Positions 30,475 to 39,213 are shown, counted from the first letter of the stretch. The stretch: DNA of 64,000 nt from Rhodococcus rhodnii (GCA_000720375.1 JOAA01000003.1:1-64000), one strand, 5' to 3'. Made by a program: numbers and translations. The notes: a model not told the origin generated them from the sequence alone.

Positions 30475-31695
30475 TCAGGCGTTAGCGGTCTCGACGGCCT
30501 GTTGACGGGTTTGCTGCTCCCGTCGCCGTGCACGGTTCGCCAGCAGCGTCAGCGGTGCCATGGCCCACGCGATGACCGCGGCAACGCCCAGCGCTATGGG
30601 CAAAGATGTGGCCGAGGCGATCCCGCCGATCATGGGCGGGCCGAGCAGGAACCCGCTGTATGCGATGGTCGTCACAAATCCGAGCTCGCGTTCGCCACCG
30701 CCGCCGTCGGCTCGTCGCCCTACCGCCCCGGCAAGCTCCAACGCGACCGGGAATCCGTACGCGAGGCCCATACCGGCCAAAGCGAACCCGATGTACGTGA
30801 ACGCTGGTACGGGAACGAGCACGGCGATGAACAACCCGAGCGCGCCGACGGTCGAACCGCCGATCAGCATCCGCTGCGAACCCCAACGTGTCTCGATGCG
30901 CTCACCCAGCAGGCGTGCGATGGCCATGCAGACGGAGAACCCGGCGTAGATCAAAGCCGCCGAGGCTTCGCCGATCCCGCGCTCGTGCACGCCGAAGAAC
31001 GCCGACCAGTCCACGCTCGCGCCCTCGGCGACGGACGAGCACAACGCGATGAAACCGAGCAGCCACAACACTGGGCGCTTCACAAGTGACTTCTTCGGCC
31101 CGGTGTCCAAGGCCTGGGGTTTCAGGTCCTCGATCGGGATCCGGCGCGCGAACCCGATAGCCATCGCTACGCCGATCACGGCGACAATCGCCAAGTGCCG
31201 CAACGGGTTGAGCGCCAACGCGGCCGCGCCCGCGGCGCCGAGCGCACCTATCAGTCCGCCGATGCTGAAAAACGCGTGGAACACCGGCATGATCGCGCGA
31301 CCGGACTGGCGGATCGCCGTCACCGCGGCGATGTTCATCGCGACGTCCAGGGCTCCGACGGTGACGCCGAGCACGACGAGGACCAGCCCGAGTTGCAGAG
31401 GTGACGTCGCGAGCCCAAGCACCGGCAGCACAACACAACCCGCGATCGCGCTGATCAGGACCATGACCTTGGCGCCGTAGCGGGCACACAGCGATCCGGA
31501 CAGCAGCGCCGAGGCGATCATGCCGATGCTGGCGCCGAGCAGCGACAGACCGAGCGCGCCCTCTTCGGCGCCGATCTGAGCGGCCAGCGCGGGCACCCGA
31601 GGCGCCCACGACCCGAAAACCACGCCGTTGAGAGCGAAAATGCCCAGCACAGCGACGATGGCGGCACGCACGGGACCTCCTTCAGGGATCGTCAT
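30475..31695 (-). CDS. MFS transporter, 12 transmembrane helices
   Basis: Major facilitator protein of 406 residues. Helices are visible from residue 10 (AAIVAVLGIFALNGVVFGSW) to 390. The first intracellular loop carries SLCARYGAKVMVLIS, a variant of the MFS GxLaDrxGrk motif. The family resembles FucP/YbjJ-like sugar or metabolite transporters, but the substrate is unknown. The ATG start at 31695 lies inside a palindromic operator, with a second identical 13-base copy 21 bases upstream, so a LacI-type repressor probably controls it. The CopD-CtaG gene begins 16 bases after its stop. Confidence 0.87.
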   Translation of the reverse strand: MTIPEGGPVRAAIVAVLGIFALNGVVFGSWAPRVPALAAQIGAEEGALGLSLLGASIGMIASALLSGSLCARYGAKVMVLISAIAGCVVLPVLGLATSPLQLGLVLVVLGVTVGALDVAMNIAAVTAIRQSGRAIMPVFHAFFSIGGLIGALGAAGAAALALNPLRHLAIVAVIGVAMAIGFARRIPIEDLKPQALDTGPKKSLVKRPVLWLLGFIALCSSVAEGASVDWSAFFGVHERGIGEASAALIYAGFSVCMAIARLLGERIETRWGSQRMLIGGSTVGALGLFIAVLVPVPAFTYIGFALAGMGLAYGFPVALELAGAVGRRADGGGGERELGFVTTIAYSGFLLGPPMIGGIASATSLPIALGVAAVIAWAMAPLTLLANRARRREQQTRQQAVETANA

Positions 31696-31728
31696 GAAGC
31701 GCTTCAGAGGTTAGCTGAAGCGCTTCAG
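31694..31728 (-). promoter_or_regulatory. Double LacI-type operator overlapping the MFS start codon
   Basis: TGAAGCGCTTCAG occurs at 31695-31707 and 31716-31728, 21 bases apart, two helical turns. The upstream copy, with its preceding C, is a perfect 14-base palindrome CTGAAGCGCTTCAG. The form resembles LacI/FruR-family operators with a central CG. One copy covers the MFS start codon, which fits repression of that gene. Which regulator binds is unknown; two LacI proteins are encoded elsewhere in the window (41837 and 57620). Confidence 0.7.
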
Positions 31729-31813
31729 ATCGCCAAAGGGATTTCCCCGAAGCCGCGGATGGCGAGGTGACGCCACCCCACGAGGGGGACAAACCTGACA
31801 GAATCGGGAAACG

Positions 31814-32596
31814 ATGATCCGTGAGCTGACTTTGCACGGCGGGTTGCCCGCGCTGGCCTACGGCGAAGGGCCTCCGCTCGTCTTCATCCGCACGATATTG
31901 CCGAACGCGGGCAACCCGACCGGAATAAGCCGGCTCACCGAGGCCCGGCAACTGAACCGGCTGACCCGCGGCCGCACGATCTACTCGCTCGGCAGGCGGC
32001 CTGGCCGCAAGGCCGGAACGACCATGGCCGATCTCGCCGCGGACGTGGCCGAGGCGATCCGGCGCAAATTCCGGGAACCCGTCGAGGTCATGGGATTCTC
32101 CACGGGCGGGTCGATCGCGCTGCAGGTGGCGGCCGATCAGCCGGACTCGGTCAAGAAACTGGTCGCGTGCGCCACCGCGTACCGGCTCGGGCCCGTGGGC
32201 AAGCAGGTGCAACGGGACTTCCGCGACCGGCTGGCTCGAGGTGAGTATCGAGGAGCGATATCCGCGCTCGTGCCGGGCTGGGTGGAGAAACCCTTGCCGC
32301 AGAAGCTGCTCAAGCAGTTCATGAGCCTGGACACGAGCACGCCGGAAGATCCGGGCGGCATGATCGCGATGCTCGACGCGGAGGACGGCTGCGACGTCGA
32401 CTGCGAGAAGATCGCCGCGCCGACGTTGCTCATCGCCGGGGACCGCGACCGGTTCCACCCGCGTGACCTGGTCGAGCAGACCGCGCACCGGATTCCCGAC
32501 GCCACGCTCAAGCTGTATCCCGGACGTGGGCACGTGAACGTCGTGCGGGACAAGTCGTTCTACCCGGACATCATCCGGTTCCTGGTCAACCGGTGA
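31814..32596 (+). CDS. Alpha/beta hydrolase
   Basis: Hydrolase of 260 residues with the alpha/beta fold. VMGFSTGGSIALQ holds the nucleophile serine elbow (GxSxG), LIAGDRDRFHP the acid residue and PGRGHVNVV the catalytic histidine. No signal peptide is visible. The ATG at 31814 sits 118 bases from the divergent MFS start, and the shared spacer holds the double operator. It ends two bases before the convergent XpaC-like gene. Substrate unknown. Confidence 0.85.
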   Translation: MIRELTLHGGLPALAYGEGPPLVFIRTILPNAGNPTGISRLTEARQLNRLTRGRTIYSLGRRPGRKAGTTMADLAADVAEAIRRKFREPVEVMGFSTGGSIALQVAADQPDSVKKLVACATAYRLGPVGKQVQRDFRDRLARGEYRGAISALVPGWVEKPLPQKLLKQFMSLDTSTPEDPGGMIAMLDAEDGCDVDCEKIAAPTLLIAGDRDRFHPRDLVEQTAHRIPDATLKLYPGRGHVNVVRDKSFYPDIIRFLVNR

Positions 32597-32597
32597 G

Positions 32598-33170
32598 TCA
32601 CGAGTCGCCGGTGTGTTCCGCGCGCTGGCGAAGGTACCGGGTGTGGTCGGCTTGTTGGGTGATGTCGTCGCGGTAGAAACGTTCGGCGATTCGGTGGGAT
32701 TCGGCTTCCATCAGGTCCAGCTGCGTCAGGAGTTCGTCCGCGCGGCCAGACAGCCACCGGGGCACGTTCAGGTACGACTGGATCGACAGCGGTAAGTCGA
32801 CTCGCGCCAACCGGATCACGCTGTGCAGGAGGTCCGGATCGGCGCGTAGCACAGTCGGGCGGTCGAGCATTCCTGTCAGCACGGCCGCGATCCGGGAGAC
32901 GAACTCCGCAGCGCCCTCGGGTAAACGCTGCTGTTCCACTGTGGACAACAGCGCCGCGAGGTCGGCTCGCACCTGGGTAATCTCGACCGACGTGTCTCCT
33001 GGTACGAGACGGACCCGTTCCGGTGGCGCGAGGAGCGCGCCCGCCGCGTACAGGGCGACCACCACCAGCGGCCAGTAACCGCCTACCACGCCGAACACGT
33101 ACAGCAGCACGCCGAGCAAGCCAGCCGCTGAGCCGACGAGGTTCTTGGTGGAGCCGAGGTACTTCATCAT
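32598..33170 (-). CDS. Membrane protein, XpaC-like layout, last gene of TelA operon
   Basis: Protein of 190 residues. Two N-terminal membrane helices (LVGSAAGLLGVLLYVFGVVGG and WPLVVVALYAAGALLA) are followed by a helical cytoplasmic domain with RADLAALLSTVEQQRLP and DELLTQLDLMEAESHRIAERF. This is the layout of XpaC proteins, which are the usual neighbours of TelA. Sequence similarity is not strong enough to assert the family. The ATG at 33170 overlaps the TGA of the preceding gene (ATGA), so it is translationally coupled to the binding-protein/vWA gene. Confidence 0.7.
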   Translation of the reverse strand: MMKYLGSTKNLVGSAAGLLGVLLYVFGVVGGYWPLVVVALYAAGALLAPPERVRLVPGDTSVEITQVRADLAALLSTVEQQRLPEGAAEFVSRIAAVLTGMLDRPTVLRADPDLLHSVIRLARVDLPLSIQSYLNVPRWLSGRADELLTQLDLMEAESHRIAERFYRDDITQQADHTRYLRQRAEHTGDS

Positions 33171-34714
33171 TGGTAGCCGCGAATCTCCTGGAATACCTTG
33201 GCCAATGGGGTGTTGCGGGCGTCGAACACCTGGCCGCCGGTCAGGGTGGCGACCCTTTGCATCTCCTCGGTGTTGCTTTCGCCGAACAACACCGTGAACA
33301 CCGGGATTTTGGCGCCTCCGTAGGCCGATTCGAAGGTTCTCACGCCTGAGCCGTTGGTGTTCGCGCCATCGGTCATCAATACGATCGACGTGAACTTCGC
33401 CGGATCTGGCTGACCCAGCAACTCGTAACCGCGGATCAGGCTGTCGTAGATCGCGGTTCCGCCTGTGGCTTGCAGCCCGCCGGCGAAGCTTTTGATTTTG
33501 TCGAGTTCCCCTTGCGGGTTGGTTTCAGGCACGACGAATGTCTGTGGCGTACCGGGCCTTCCGTTGAACGGCAGCATGGTCACTTCTTCGCGGCCCCGGA
33601 ATCCGCGGTATTTCCCGACAAGCGTGCCGTCCGCGCCGGTCAGCGCGATCAATGCGGCGCGCAGCGCCTCGATCCGGTCGCCCGACATCGAACCGGACGT
33701 GTCCAGGACGTACAGCGTGCGGGACGGGCGCCTGATCTTGTTGAAATAGGCCGACAACAACGCGTCGATGGATTCGTGCGAGGTCGGGAACGGCAGTTCG
33801 ACAAGGTCTCGTTGAGTGAACTGATCGCTCAACGAGACGCCGGGCACCGCGGGTCGTCGCTTCGTCGTGTCCATGATTCGGCGCTGCACGTCTGGAGTCC
33901 GCAAATAGTCAGAAAGCCGTTGGTGCGCTGAACGGGCATCGTCGTTGGCGTCGGTCAGCAACGTGAGGGGATAGTCGGCGCTGACCACGCCGTCGCTCGG
34001 GTAGATCAAAGACAGCTGGGAGGGCATCGACAACAGCACGGACTCGTAGTTGATGAGCCCGTCGACCTCCTTGGAACGGCGTTGGTACGCCTCCGACAAC
34101 CAGCCCGATGACCCGGCCGACAACGCCTGCGCGCTGAAGAACTTCGTCAATCCCGGTGTTACGGCGTTGATTTGTTCCGCGGTCAGTGCGCTACCGGTCC
34201 CCGCCAGGGCGGACGCGACACCGACGAGCGCGGAGAAACCGGAATTGGACGCCGACGGGTCGGTCATGCCGTACGTGAAAGCCTTGTTGCCCGCGGCTTC
34301 GGCGATCTGCGCCCACGTGACCCGTTTGCCGTCCCAGCCCAGGCGGGTGACCGTGTCCTTGGTCAGGCCGAGCACGACCGGCGAGTTCATGATCTTCACC
34401 TGGTTGCCCAGGCGCTTGCTCGCCTCCGGCCGCGTCTGCAGGTACCGGTTGGAGGAGAACCAGACCGCGTCGAACTGGCCCGCAGAGCCTGCCAGGGTGT
34501 CGGCGCCTTCGATCGTGCCGCTGAAGGTGAACTTCACCTCGACCCCGGTCGCTTTCGCGGCCTCGTCGAGGATCGGTTGCATGTCAGCGAGTTCGCTGCC
34601 CGCCAGGACACGCAACACGCCCGGTTCCGGTGGCCCCAACGGCTGCGACGGGGTGGAGGAGGAGTCACATCCGGCCAGTGCGAGCACCAGTCCGGCGACG
34701 ATCAGCTTCTTCAT
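33167..34714 (-). CDS. Lipoprotein with substrate-binding and von Willebrand A domains
   Basis: Exported lipoprotein of 515 residues. The signal peptide ends LVLALAGC, with the lipidated Cys at about residue 16. Residues about 30-310 resemble a type II extracellular solute-binding domain (EPGVLRVLAGSELADMQPIL, then FDAVWFSSN). Residues about 328-515 form a vWA domain with MIDAS residues: YVLDTSGSMSG near residue 336, the Thr in TGGTAIYDS, and the Asp in LMTDGANTNG. A binding protein joined to a vWA domain on the cell surface suggests metal-dependent capture of a ligand or partner. Start and stop both overlap neighbours by four bases. Confidence 0.85.
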   Translation of the reverse strand: MKKLIVAGLVLALAGCDSSSTPSQPLGPPEPGVLRVLAGSELADMQPILDEAAKATGVEVKFTFSGTIEGADTLAGSAGQFDAVWFSSNRYLQTRPEASKRLGNQVKIMNSPVVLGLTKDTVTRLGWDGKRVTWAQIAEAAGNKAFTYGMTDPSASNSGFSALVGVASALAGTGSALTAEQINAVTPGLTKFFSAQALSAGSSGWLSEAYQRRSKEVDGLINYESVLLSMPSQLSLIYPSDGVVSADYPLTLLTDANDDARSAHQRLSDYLRTPDVQRRIMDTTKRRPAVPGVSLSDQFTQRDLVELPFPTSHESIDALLSAYFNKIRRPSRTLYVLDTSGSMSGDRIEALRAALIALTGADGTLVGKYRGFRGREEVTMLPFNGRPGTPQTFVVPETNPQGELDKIKSFAGGLQATGGTAIYDSLIRGYELLGQPDPAKFTSIVLMTDGANTNGSGVRTFESAYGGAKIPVFTVLFGESNTEEMQRVATLTGGQVFDARNTPLAKVFQEIRGYQ

Positions 34715-35868
34715 CCCGCCCTCTCAGCGGTGTGGGAACGCCGGAGGTAGTCCTCGGCCCGGCGCAGTTCGGTCTGCAACGCGTCCACGGTCAACGCCAT
34801 GTTGTGCACGGCACCGACTTTGAACTCGTCGATCGCGTCAATGGCACGGAAGATCTGGTCGAAGGACGTCTGGATGGTGCGCACGCCCACAGCGGGGTCG
34901 CTGCTCGCGCGCTGGATGTCCGCCGACTGCAACGAAAGCAGGTGCGCGTTCGTCTCGATCAGACCCTCTGTCGTGGACTGCAGCGCGTCGATCTCCTCGT
35001 GCACATCACGCTGATGCGCCAGGGCCCCGCTGATCACCAGCGCGATCCGCAACGCCGACACGGTCGTGGAGACGGCCCGTTCCACTCCCCTGATGAGCTG
35101 GTCATTGTTGCGGCGCAACAGGTCCAGCGCGAGATATCCCTGCGCGCACACCGCGAGCTGGGTCAGGATGTCCTGGTGACGTTCGCGGATCGGGTGCAGC
35201 ACATCGCTGCGCAACGCTGTTGCCAAAGCGGGATCGGCGAGGTCAAGCACACTCGCCTGACGGTCGACCGCCTCGTCGACGGCGGCCGCGAACGCTGCCG
35301 CCTCGGAGAGCTTGGTCATGTTCTGCCACAGTCGTTCCCGCTCACCCTTGATCGCGGAATTGTCGCGGTGCAACAAGTCCTGACGCATCCGCAGGTGCAC
35401 GACCAACGCGTTCACAGGTTCGTTCGCGGCCTGATAACGCGCCCAGAGTTTGCGGGCCTCGCCTGCGACCGGGATCAGTTTCAAGATCTTGCGCCCGGTG
35501 ATCGGCAGTTTCGCCGGATCAAGTTCACGGACCGTCTTGCGTAACTCGGCCAGGCTCAACGCGATCTCTTGCTGGGGCGTGGTTCGCTCCCCGCGCGCGC
35601 CGGCGAGTGCCTTCGCTGACCGGTCGAGCAACGCGCCCGCGATCGTCGCCGCGACACGCATGTCCGCCGCGCCCAACGTGAGCAGCTCGTCGAGAACCTT
35701 GCCGAAATCGGGTGACCGCGGGTCGGCGGCGATCAGCCGCGCGGTGAACTCGTCCGCCCGAGCGGCCAGTCCCGAGCGCACCTCGTCACTGAGCGAGATC
35801 AGGCCGGCGGCCCGGGCGGCCGGGATCGGTTCGACCGGATCCGGTGGGGTGAGTGCGAAGTCGGTCAC
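34711..35868 (-). CDS. Toxic anion resistance protein, TelA family
   Basis: Cytoplasmic helical protein of 385 residues of the TelA (toxic anion resistance) family. Typical segments are FGKVLDELLTLGAADMR near the N-terminus, LIPVAGEARKLWARYQ, LDLLRRNNDQLIRGVERAV and ETNAHLLSLQSADIQRA. TelA proteins are associated with tellurite and cell-envelope stress, but their mechanism is unresolved. The GTG start at 35868 overlaps the stop of the upstream binding-protein gene (GTGA) and its own stop overlaps the next start (ATGA). It is the only cytoplasmic member of the operon. Confidence 0.88.
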   Translation of the reverse strand: MTDFALTPPDPVEPIPAARAAGLISLSDEVRSGLAARADEFTARLIAADPRSPDFGKVLDELLTLGAADMRVAATIAGALLDRSAKALAGARGERTTPQQEIALSLAELRKTVRELDPAKLPITGRKILKLIPVAGEARKLWARYQAANEPVNALVVHLRMRQDLLHRDNSAIKGERERLWQNMTKLSEAAAFAAAVDEAVDRQASVLDLADPALATALRSDVLHPIRERHQDILTQLAVCAQGYLALDLLRRNNDQLIRGVERAVSTTVSALRIALVISGALAHQRDVHEEIDALQSTTEGLIETNAHLLSLQSADIQRASSDPAVGVRTIQTSFDQIFRAIDAIDEFKVGAVHNMALTVDALQTELRRAEDYLRRSHTAERAG

Positions 35869-36932
35869 CTGTACTGCCTGCCGATCGCGTCGAGCATCCG
35901 TTCCAGCGTTTCGTAGGACGGCGGCTCGATGATGTCGACGAGCTCGGCGGGCACCGGGACGCCCTTCTCGGTGAGCACCTGGGTGAAAGCACGGGCATCG
36001 GTGGGACGGAAGCCGAACGTGGCCGCGAGCCGGGCGAGCTCGGGATCGGTCGTCAGCAACTGGCCGACTCGGTCACCGTTGGGCGCCAACGGGACCAGCG
36101 TGTGCTTGGAGAACACCGTCGGCGCGATGTAGAGCATCCGCATGTCCGGGCGGATGCTGCCGTCTGTCCGCAGCTGCCGGTCGAGGAACTGCGACTCGTA
36201 GATCAGGGCGAGCGGGGTTTTGCCCATGCCCGCCGCGAGGTAGTCCTCGAACGGTCCTTCGGTGCTGTTCTGCGTGTATCCCTGATCCAGGAACAACTTC
36301 GTCAGCTGTGGCAGCAGGCGGTTCTCCGCTTCCTCCGTGCTGACAACGGCGTTGCCGTTCGCGACGAACGACATGATCGCCAGGTACATGGATGCCGAGT
36401 TGGAGTCACGCGGATCGGTCGTGGTGATCAGCATGTTCTTGCGCGCCGGGAAAACGGTGTTTCCCGGCAGCTGGTCCCACCGGGTGCCGGACTTCGCGAA
36501 CTCCAGGTATTTCGCGACATCCAGCTGTCCGTCGCGCACGACACCGTTGGCCGTCAACAGCTGCACGATCGGCTCGAACGTCGCGACCGCCATCGGCGAC
36601 TGGAACGGCGTGTAACCGGCCGTGATCTTACGGTCACGCTGGATCCGTTGCGCCGCAGGCGAACTTGACGGGAACACGAACTCGTATTTGGCCAGGTCGA
36701 CGGTCGTGGCGATCTGCCGCGACCCGGCCGTGTCGACCTCGACGCGCAAGCCGTGCTTGGCGAAGGCGTCGATCACGCGCCGGTCATGGAAGAACGCCTG
36801 CTTCTCCGACCCGATCACACCTCGCACCGTCTGCGGCTCAGCGACGCCTTCCCCTTGTTGGTCAAGCACTATCACCACAACGACCGCGACAAGCAGCACC
36901 GCCGCGAGCACGATCGACAACCGCCGCTTCAC
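35865..36932 (-). CDS. Membrane-anchored solute-binding-like protein, first gene of TelA operon
   Basis: Protein of 355 residues. It begins with a basic patch (KRRLS) and one membrane helix (IVLAAVLLVAVVVVIVL) acting as an uncleaved anchor, then an extracellular domain with binding-protein character (RGVIGSEKQAFF, LAKYEFVFPSSSPAA, and SASMYLAIMSFVANGNAVV). It resembles the binding half of the downstream vWA lipoprotein in layout. GTG at 36932 is preferred because GGGGAGG lies nine bases upstream; an ATG at 36965 is the alternative. A candidate PHO box lies 82 bases upstream. Ligand unknown. Confidence 0.75.
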   Translation of the reverse strand: MKRRLSIVLAAVLLVAVVVVIVLDQQGEGVAEPQTVRGVIGSEKQAFFHDRRVIDAFAKHGLRVEVDTAGSRQIATTVDLAKYEFVFPSSSPAAQRIQRDRKITAGYTPFQSPMAVATFEPIVQLLTANGVVRDGQLDVAKYLEFAKSGTRWDQLPGNTVFPARKNMLITTTDPRDSNSASMYLAIMSFVANGNAVVSTEEAENRLLPQLTKLFLDQGYTQNSTEGPFEDYLAAGMGKTPLALIYESQFLDRQLRTDGSIRPDMRMLYIAPTVFSKHTLVPLAPNGDRVGQLLTTDPELARLAATFGFRPTDARAFTQVLTEKGVPVPAELVDIIEPPSYETLERMLDAIGRQYR

Positions 36933-37014
36933 GCGCGGTCGCCTCCCCTCACCAAGACTGTCCATCTCGGATCATCCAAGTTCTTGGACTCTAATGGCGC
37001 GCGATCGGGAAGGG

Positions 37015-37047
37015 TCCCGATGAACTGTTGGTGAACGACCAGTGAAC
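37015..37047 (-). promoter_or_regulatory. Candidate PHO box (three 11-base direct repeats)
   Basis: Read on the minus strand, GTTCAC, GTTCAC and GTTCAT begin at 37047, 37036 and 37025, exactly 11 bases apart. The first bases of each unit match the GTTCACC consensus of Streptomyces PhoP boxes. About 20 bases downstream, CATTAGAGT (36996-36988) could be the -10 region, and a CCAAG-AA-CTTGG palindrome (36976-36987) lies in the leader. This would put the four-gene TelA operon under phosphate control. Confidence 0.6.
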
Positions 37048-37085
37048 GGCGCGGCCGCGAAACACTGTCACCGACCTGATCAGAG

Positions 37086-37131
37086 CTCGTGAGTGTTTTC
37101 GCCGGTTCTAACCGGCGAAAACACTCACGAG
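37086..37131. terminator. Perfect 22-bp-arm palindrome, terminator candidate
   Basis: Left arm 37086-37107 and right arm 37110-37131 are exact reverse complements around CT. It matches the palindrome at 8368-8421 except at two positions per arm, each change compensated in the other arm. The last codons and TGA stop (37125-37127) of the ABC permease gene lie in the right arm, so the hairpin forms at the 3-prime end of that message. Confidence 0.72.
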
Positions 37132-37856
37132 ATCCCTTTCCGCATCACCCGTGTTCCCACCACCAGTCCACCCACGGCGATCGCGCAGGCGACCAGCGTC
37201 CCGTAGAGCACGTCGAGATTCGTGATCTGGCCGCCGAACAAGGCGCGTTGAGCGTCCACAATGTACGAAATCGGGTTCACGGCCCCCGCGGCACGCAACC
37301 ATGCGGGGCCGTTGTCCATCGGCAGCAACACTCCGGACAGCAGGATCAACGGGAACATCAGCGTCTGCGTGACCACCCAGAACAACGCGCCGCTCGGCTG
37401 GGATTTGATCGCCAGCACGAACGACAGCGAACTGAGGCCGATCCCGAACACGAGCAGCATCGCCAGCCCGGCCAGCGCGCCCGCCAGGTAGACCTCGAAG
37501 CCGACGATCGTGCCCAGCGCGATGATCAGCACGGCCTGCACCAGCAGGGTGATCGATTCCTTCATGGTGCGGCCGATCAGCATCGCCGTGCGGTTGAGAG
37601 GCGTGACGAGCATCCGTTCCAACGAGCCGCCGGTCAGCTCGATCAACAGCGAATGTCCCGCGCCCATCGGGCCGAACAGGCACATCATCACCAGAATCCC
37701 GGGCACGAACCACTGCCATGAGTCGGTCAGCAGGGACCCGAACAGGAACAAGAACAACAGCGGCTGGCCCATCGCGAAGACCAGGCTGACCGGGTCACGC
37801 AGTGCGGGTACGAATTCTCGCGAGAATACGGTCGCGGTGTCGCGCAAGAACTTCAT
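37125..37856 (-). CDS. ABC-2 type transporter permease
   Basis: Membrane protein of 243 residues with six helices of the ABC-2 family, for example SLVFAMGQPLLFLFLFGSLL, FVPGILVMMCLFGP and LMFPLILLSGVLLPM. The GGSLERMLVTPLNRTAMLIG segment is typical of DrrB-like drug and lipid exporters. The ATG overlaps the ATP-binding gene stop (ATGA), so the two are made together. Substrate unknown. The gene ends within the 37086-37131 hairpin. Confidence 0.9.
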   Translation of the reverse strand: MKFLRDTATVFSREFVPALRDPVSLVFAMGQPLLFLFLFGSLLTDSWQWFVPGILVMMCLFGPMGAGHSLLIELTGGSLERMLVTPLNRTAMLIGRTMKESITLLVQAVLIIALGTIVGFEVYLAGALAGLAMLLVFGIGLSSLSFVLAIKSQPSGALFWVVTQTLMFPLILLSGVLLPMDNGPAWLRAAGAVNPISYIVDAQRALFGGQITNLDVLYGTLVACAIAVGGLVVGTRVMRKGIS

Positions 37857-38602
37857 GCCGCTTCCTCCCGGATGCTCCGGCCGGTCAACGCCAGGAACAC
37901 GTCATCGAGCGTCTCGTGCTCCTTCTTCAGCTGGGCAGGGGTTCCGTCGGCGATGACCCGGCCATGGTCGATGACCACGACACGTTCGGCCATGCGGTCG
38001 GCTTCCTCGAGGTAGTGCGTGCTCAGCACGAGGGTCATGCCCAGTTCTTCGCGCAGCCACAGGATGTGCTCCCAGATGTCGGCGCGGCTGCGCGGGTCGA
38101 GTCCGGTCGACGGTTCGTCCAGGAACAACAGGCGCGGCCGGTGCATCAGACCCATCGCTATGTCGACGCGCCTGCGTTGGCCGCCTGAGAGTGTGCCGGG
38201 CGTGCGCTTCGCTAACGCCGTCAAGTCAAGCTGGTCGAGGACTTCGTCGGCCCGGTTGGCCGCGTTGAGGCGTGTCATGCCGTGGCTGCGGCCTTGGGTG
38301 ACCAGCTCGTCGCGGATCCGGTAGTTCTCACCCGCGCTGTTGTTCTGCCCGACGTAGCCGATGCGGGCGCGCACTCCGTCGGGGTCTTTGACGATGTCGC
38401 AGCCCGCCACGGTCGCGGTGCCCGATGTCGGCGGCAGCAACGTCGTGAGCATCCGGAACAGCGTCGACTTGCCCGCGCCGTTCGGGCCGAGGAGGGCGAC
38501 GAGTTCACCGTCGCCGATCTCGATGCCCACCCCTCGCACCGCTTCTACCAGGGTTTTCTTCATTCGGAAGTGCCGGACCAAGCCGGCGGTCGAGACAACC
38601 AT
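37853..38602 (-). CDS. ABC transporter ATP-binding protein (DrrA-like)
   Basis: ATPase subunit of 249 residues. Walker A is GPNGAGKST, the signature is LSGGQRRRVDIAMGL and Walker B is LLFLDEPSTGLD, followed by the switch histidine in LSTHYLEEADRM. The IGYVGQNNSAGENYRIRDEL Q-loop region is of the daunorubicin-resistance ATPase type. Together with the permease it forms an export system. ATG at 38602 (or GTG at 38611) starts it. It is divergent from a TetR gene, with a palindromic operator between them, so drug-induced derepression is likely. Confidence 0.9.
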   Translation of the reverse strand: MVVSTAGLVRHFRMKKTLVEAVRGVGIEIGDGELVALLGPNGAGKSTLFRMLTTLLPPTSGTATVAGCDIVKDPDGVRARIGYVGQNNSAGENYRIRDELVTQGRSHGMTRLNAANRADEVLDQLDLTALAKRTPGTLSGGQRRRVDIAMGLMHRPRLLFLDEPSTGLDPRSRADIWEHILWLREELGMTLVLSTHYLEEADRMAERVVVIDHGRVIADGTPAQLKKEHETLDDVFLALTGRSIREEAA

Positions 38603-38624
38603 GCGGAACACCGTACTACAATAA

Positions 38625-38642
38625 TGGAACGTTGACGTTCCA
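38625..38642. promoter_or_regulatory. TetR-type operator between ABC exporter and tetR
   Basis: TGGAACGT (38625-38632) and ACGTTCCA (38635-38642) form a perfect inverted repeat with a two-base centre. It lies 23 bases from the ABC ATPase start and 29 bases from the TetR start, suited to controlling both. A second weaker repeat, AGTTG and CAACT, is at 38650-38654 and 38661-38665. Confidence 0.65.
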
Positions 38643-38670
38643 CTTTCGGAGTTGATGGTACAACTTAGGA

Positions 38671-39213
38671 GTGGAAAGGACCCGTTCAGCCATCCTCACC
38701 GCCGCCGCGTCCGTGCTCGCGCGCGACCGCACGGCCACGCTTCCCGAGATCGCCAAGGCAGCGGGCGTCGGGCGCACGACCGTGCACCGCTACTTCCCCG
38801 ACCGGGACACGTTGATCAAGGCCGCGGTCGAGGACTCCGTCGAGGTGATCGGCCAGGCGATCGCAGAGGCCCAGGTCGACGAGGGCACATCCGTCGCGGC
38901 GCTGCACCGGCTGGTCACGGCGTACCTGCATGTCGGCGACCGGCTGGTGTTCCTGTTCAACGACCCGCACATCATGCGCGGTTACGGCGTCGAGCAGCCC
39001 GAAGAACCGCTCAGCACCGATCCCGTGCTGGACCTGATCGTGCGCGGACAGCAGGAGGGCGCCTTCGACGGCCATGTAAGTCCACAGTGGATCCAGCACG
39101 TGCTGTGGGCGTTGGTGTACACCGGGATCGACGAGGTGAACAAGGGGAACATGTCCCGGCACGGGGTGGCGGCGACCGTGATCCGGACGCTGGAACGGGG
39201 GATTCTGGCATGA
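38671..39213 (+). CDS. TetR-family transcriptional regulator
   Basis: Regulator of 180 residues. The N-terminal helix-turn-helix reads [25 protein letters not shown], and the remainder is a helical ligand-binding domain. GTG at 38671 is the first usable codon of the family-like sequence; no well-spaced ribosome site is seen. It probably represses the divergent ABC exporter and itself through the palindrome at 38625. Its stop overlaps the start of the Rv2466c-like paralogue (ATGA), so the regulator and that protein share a message. Confidence 0.88.
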   Translation: MERTRSAILTAAASVLARDRTATLPEIAKAAGVGRTTVHRYFPDRDTLIKAAVEDSVEVIGQAIAEAQVDEGTSVAALHRLVTAYLHVGDRLVFLFNDPHIMRGYGVEQPEEPLSTDPVLDLIVRGQQEGAFDGHVSPQWIQHVLWALVYTGIDEVNKGNMSRHGVAATVIRTLERGILA

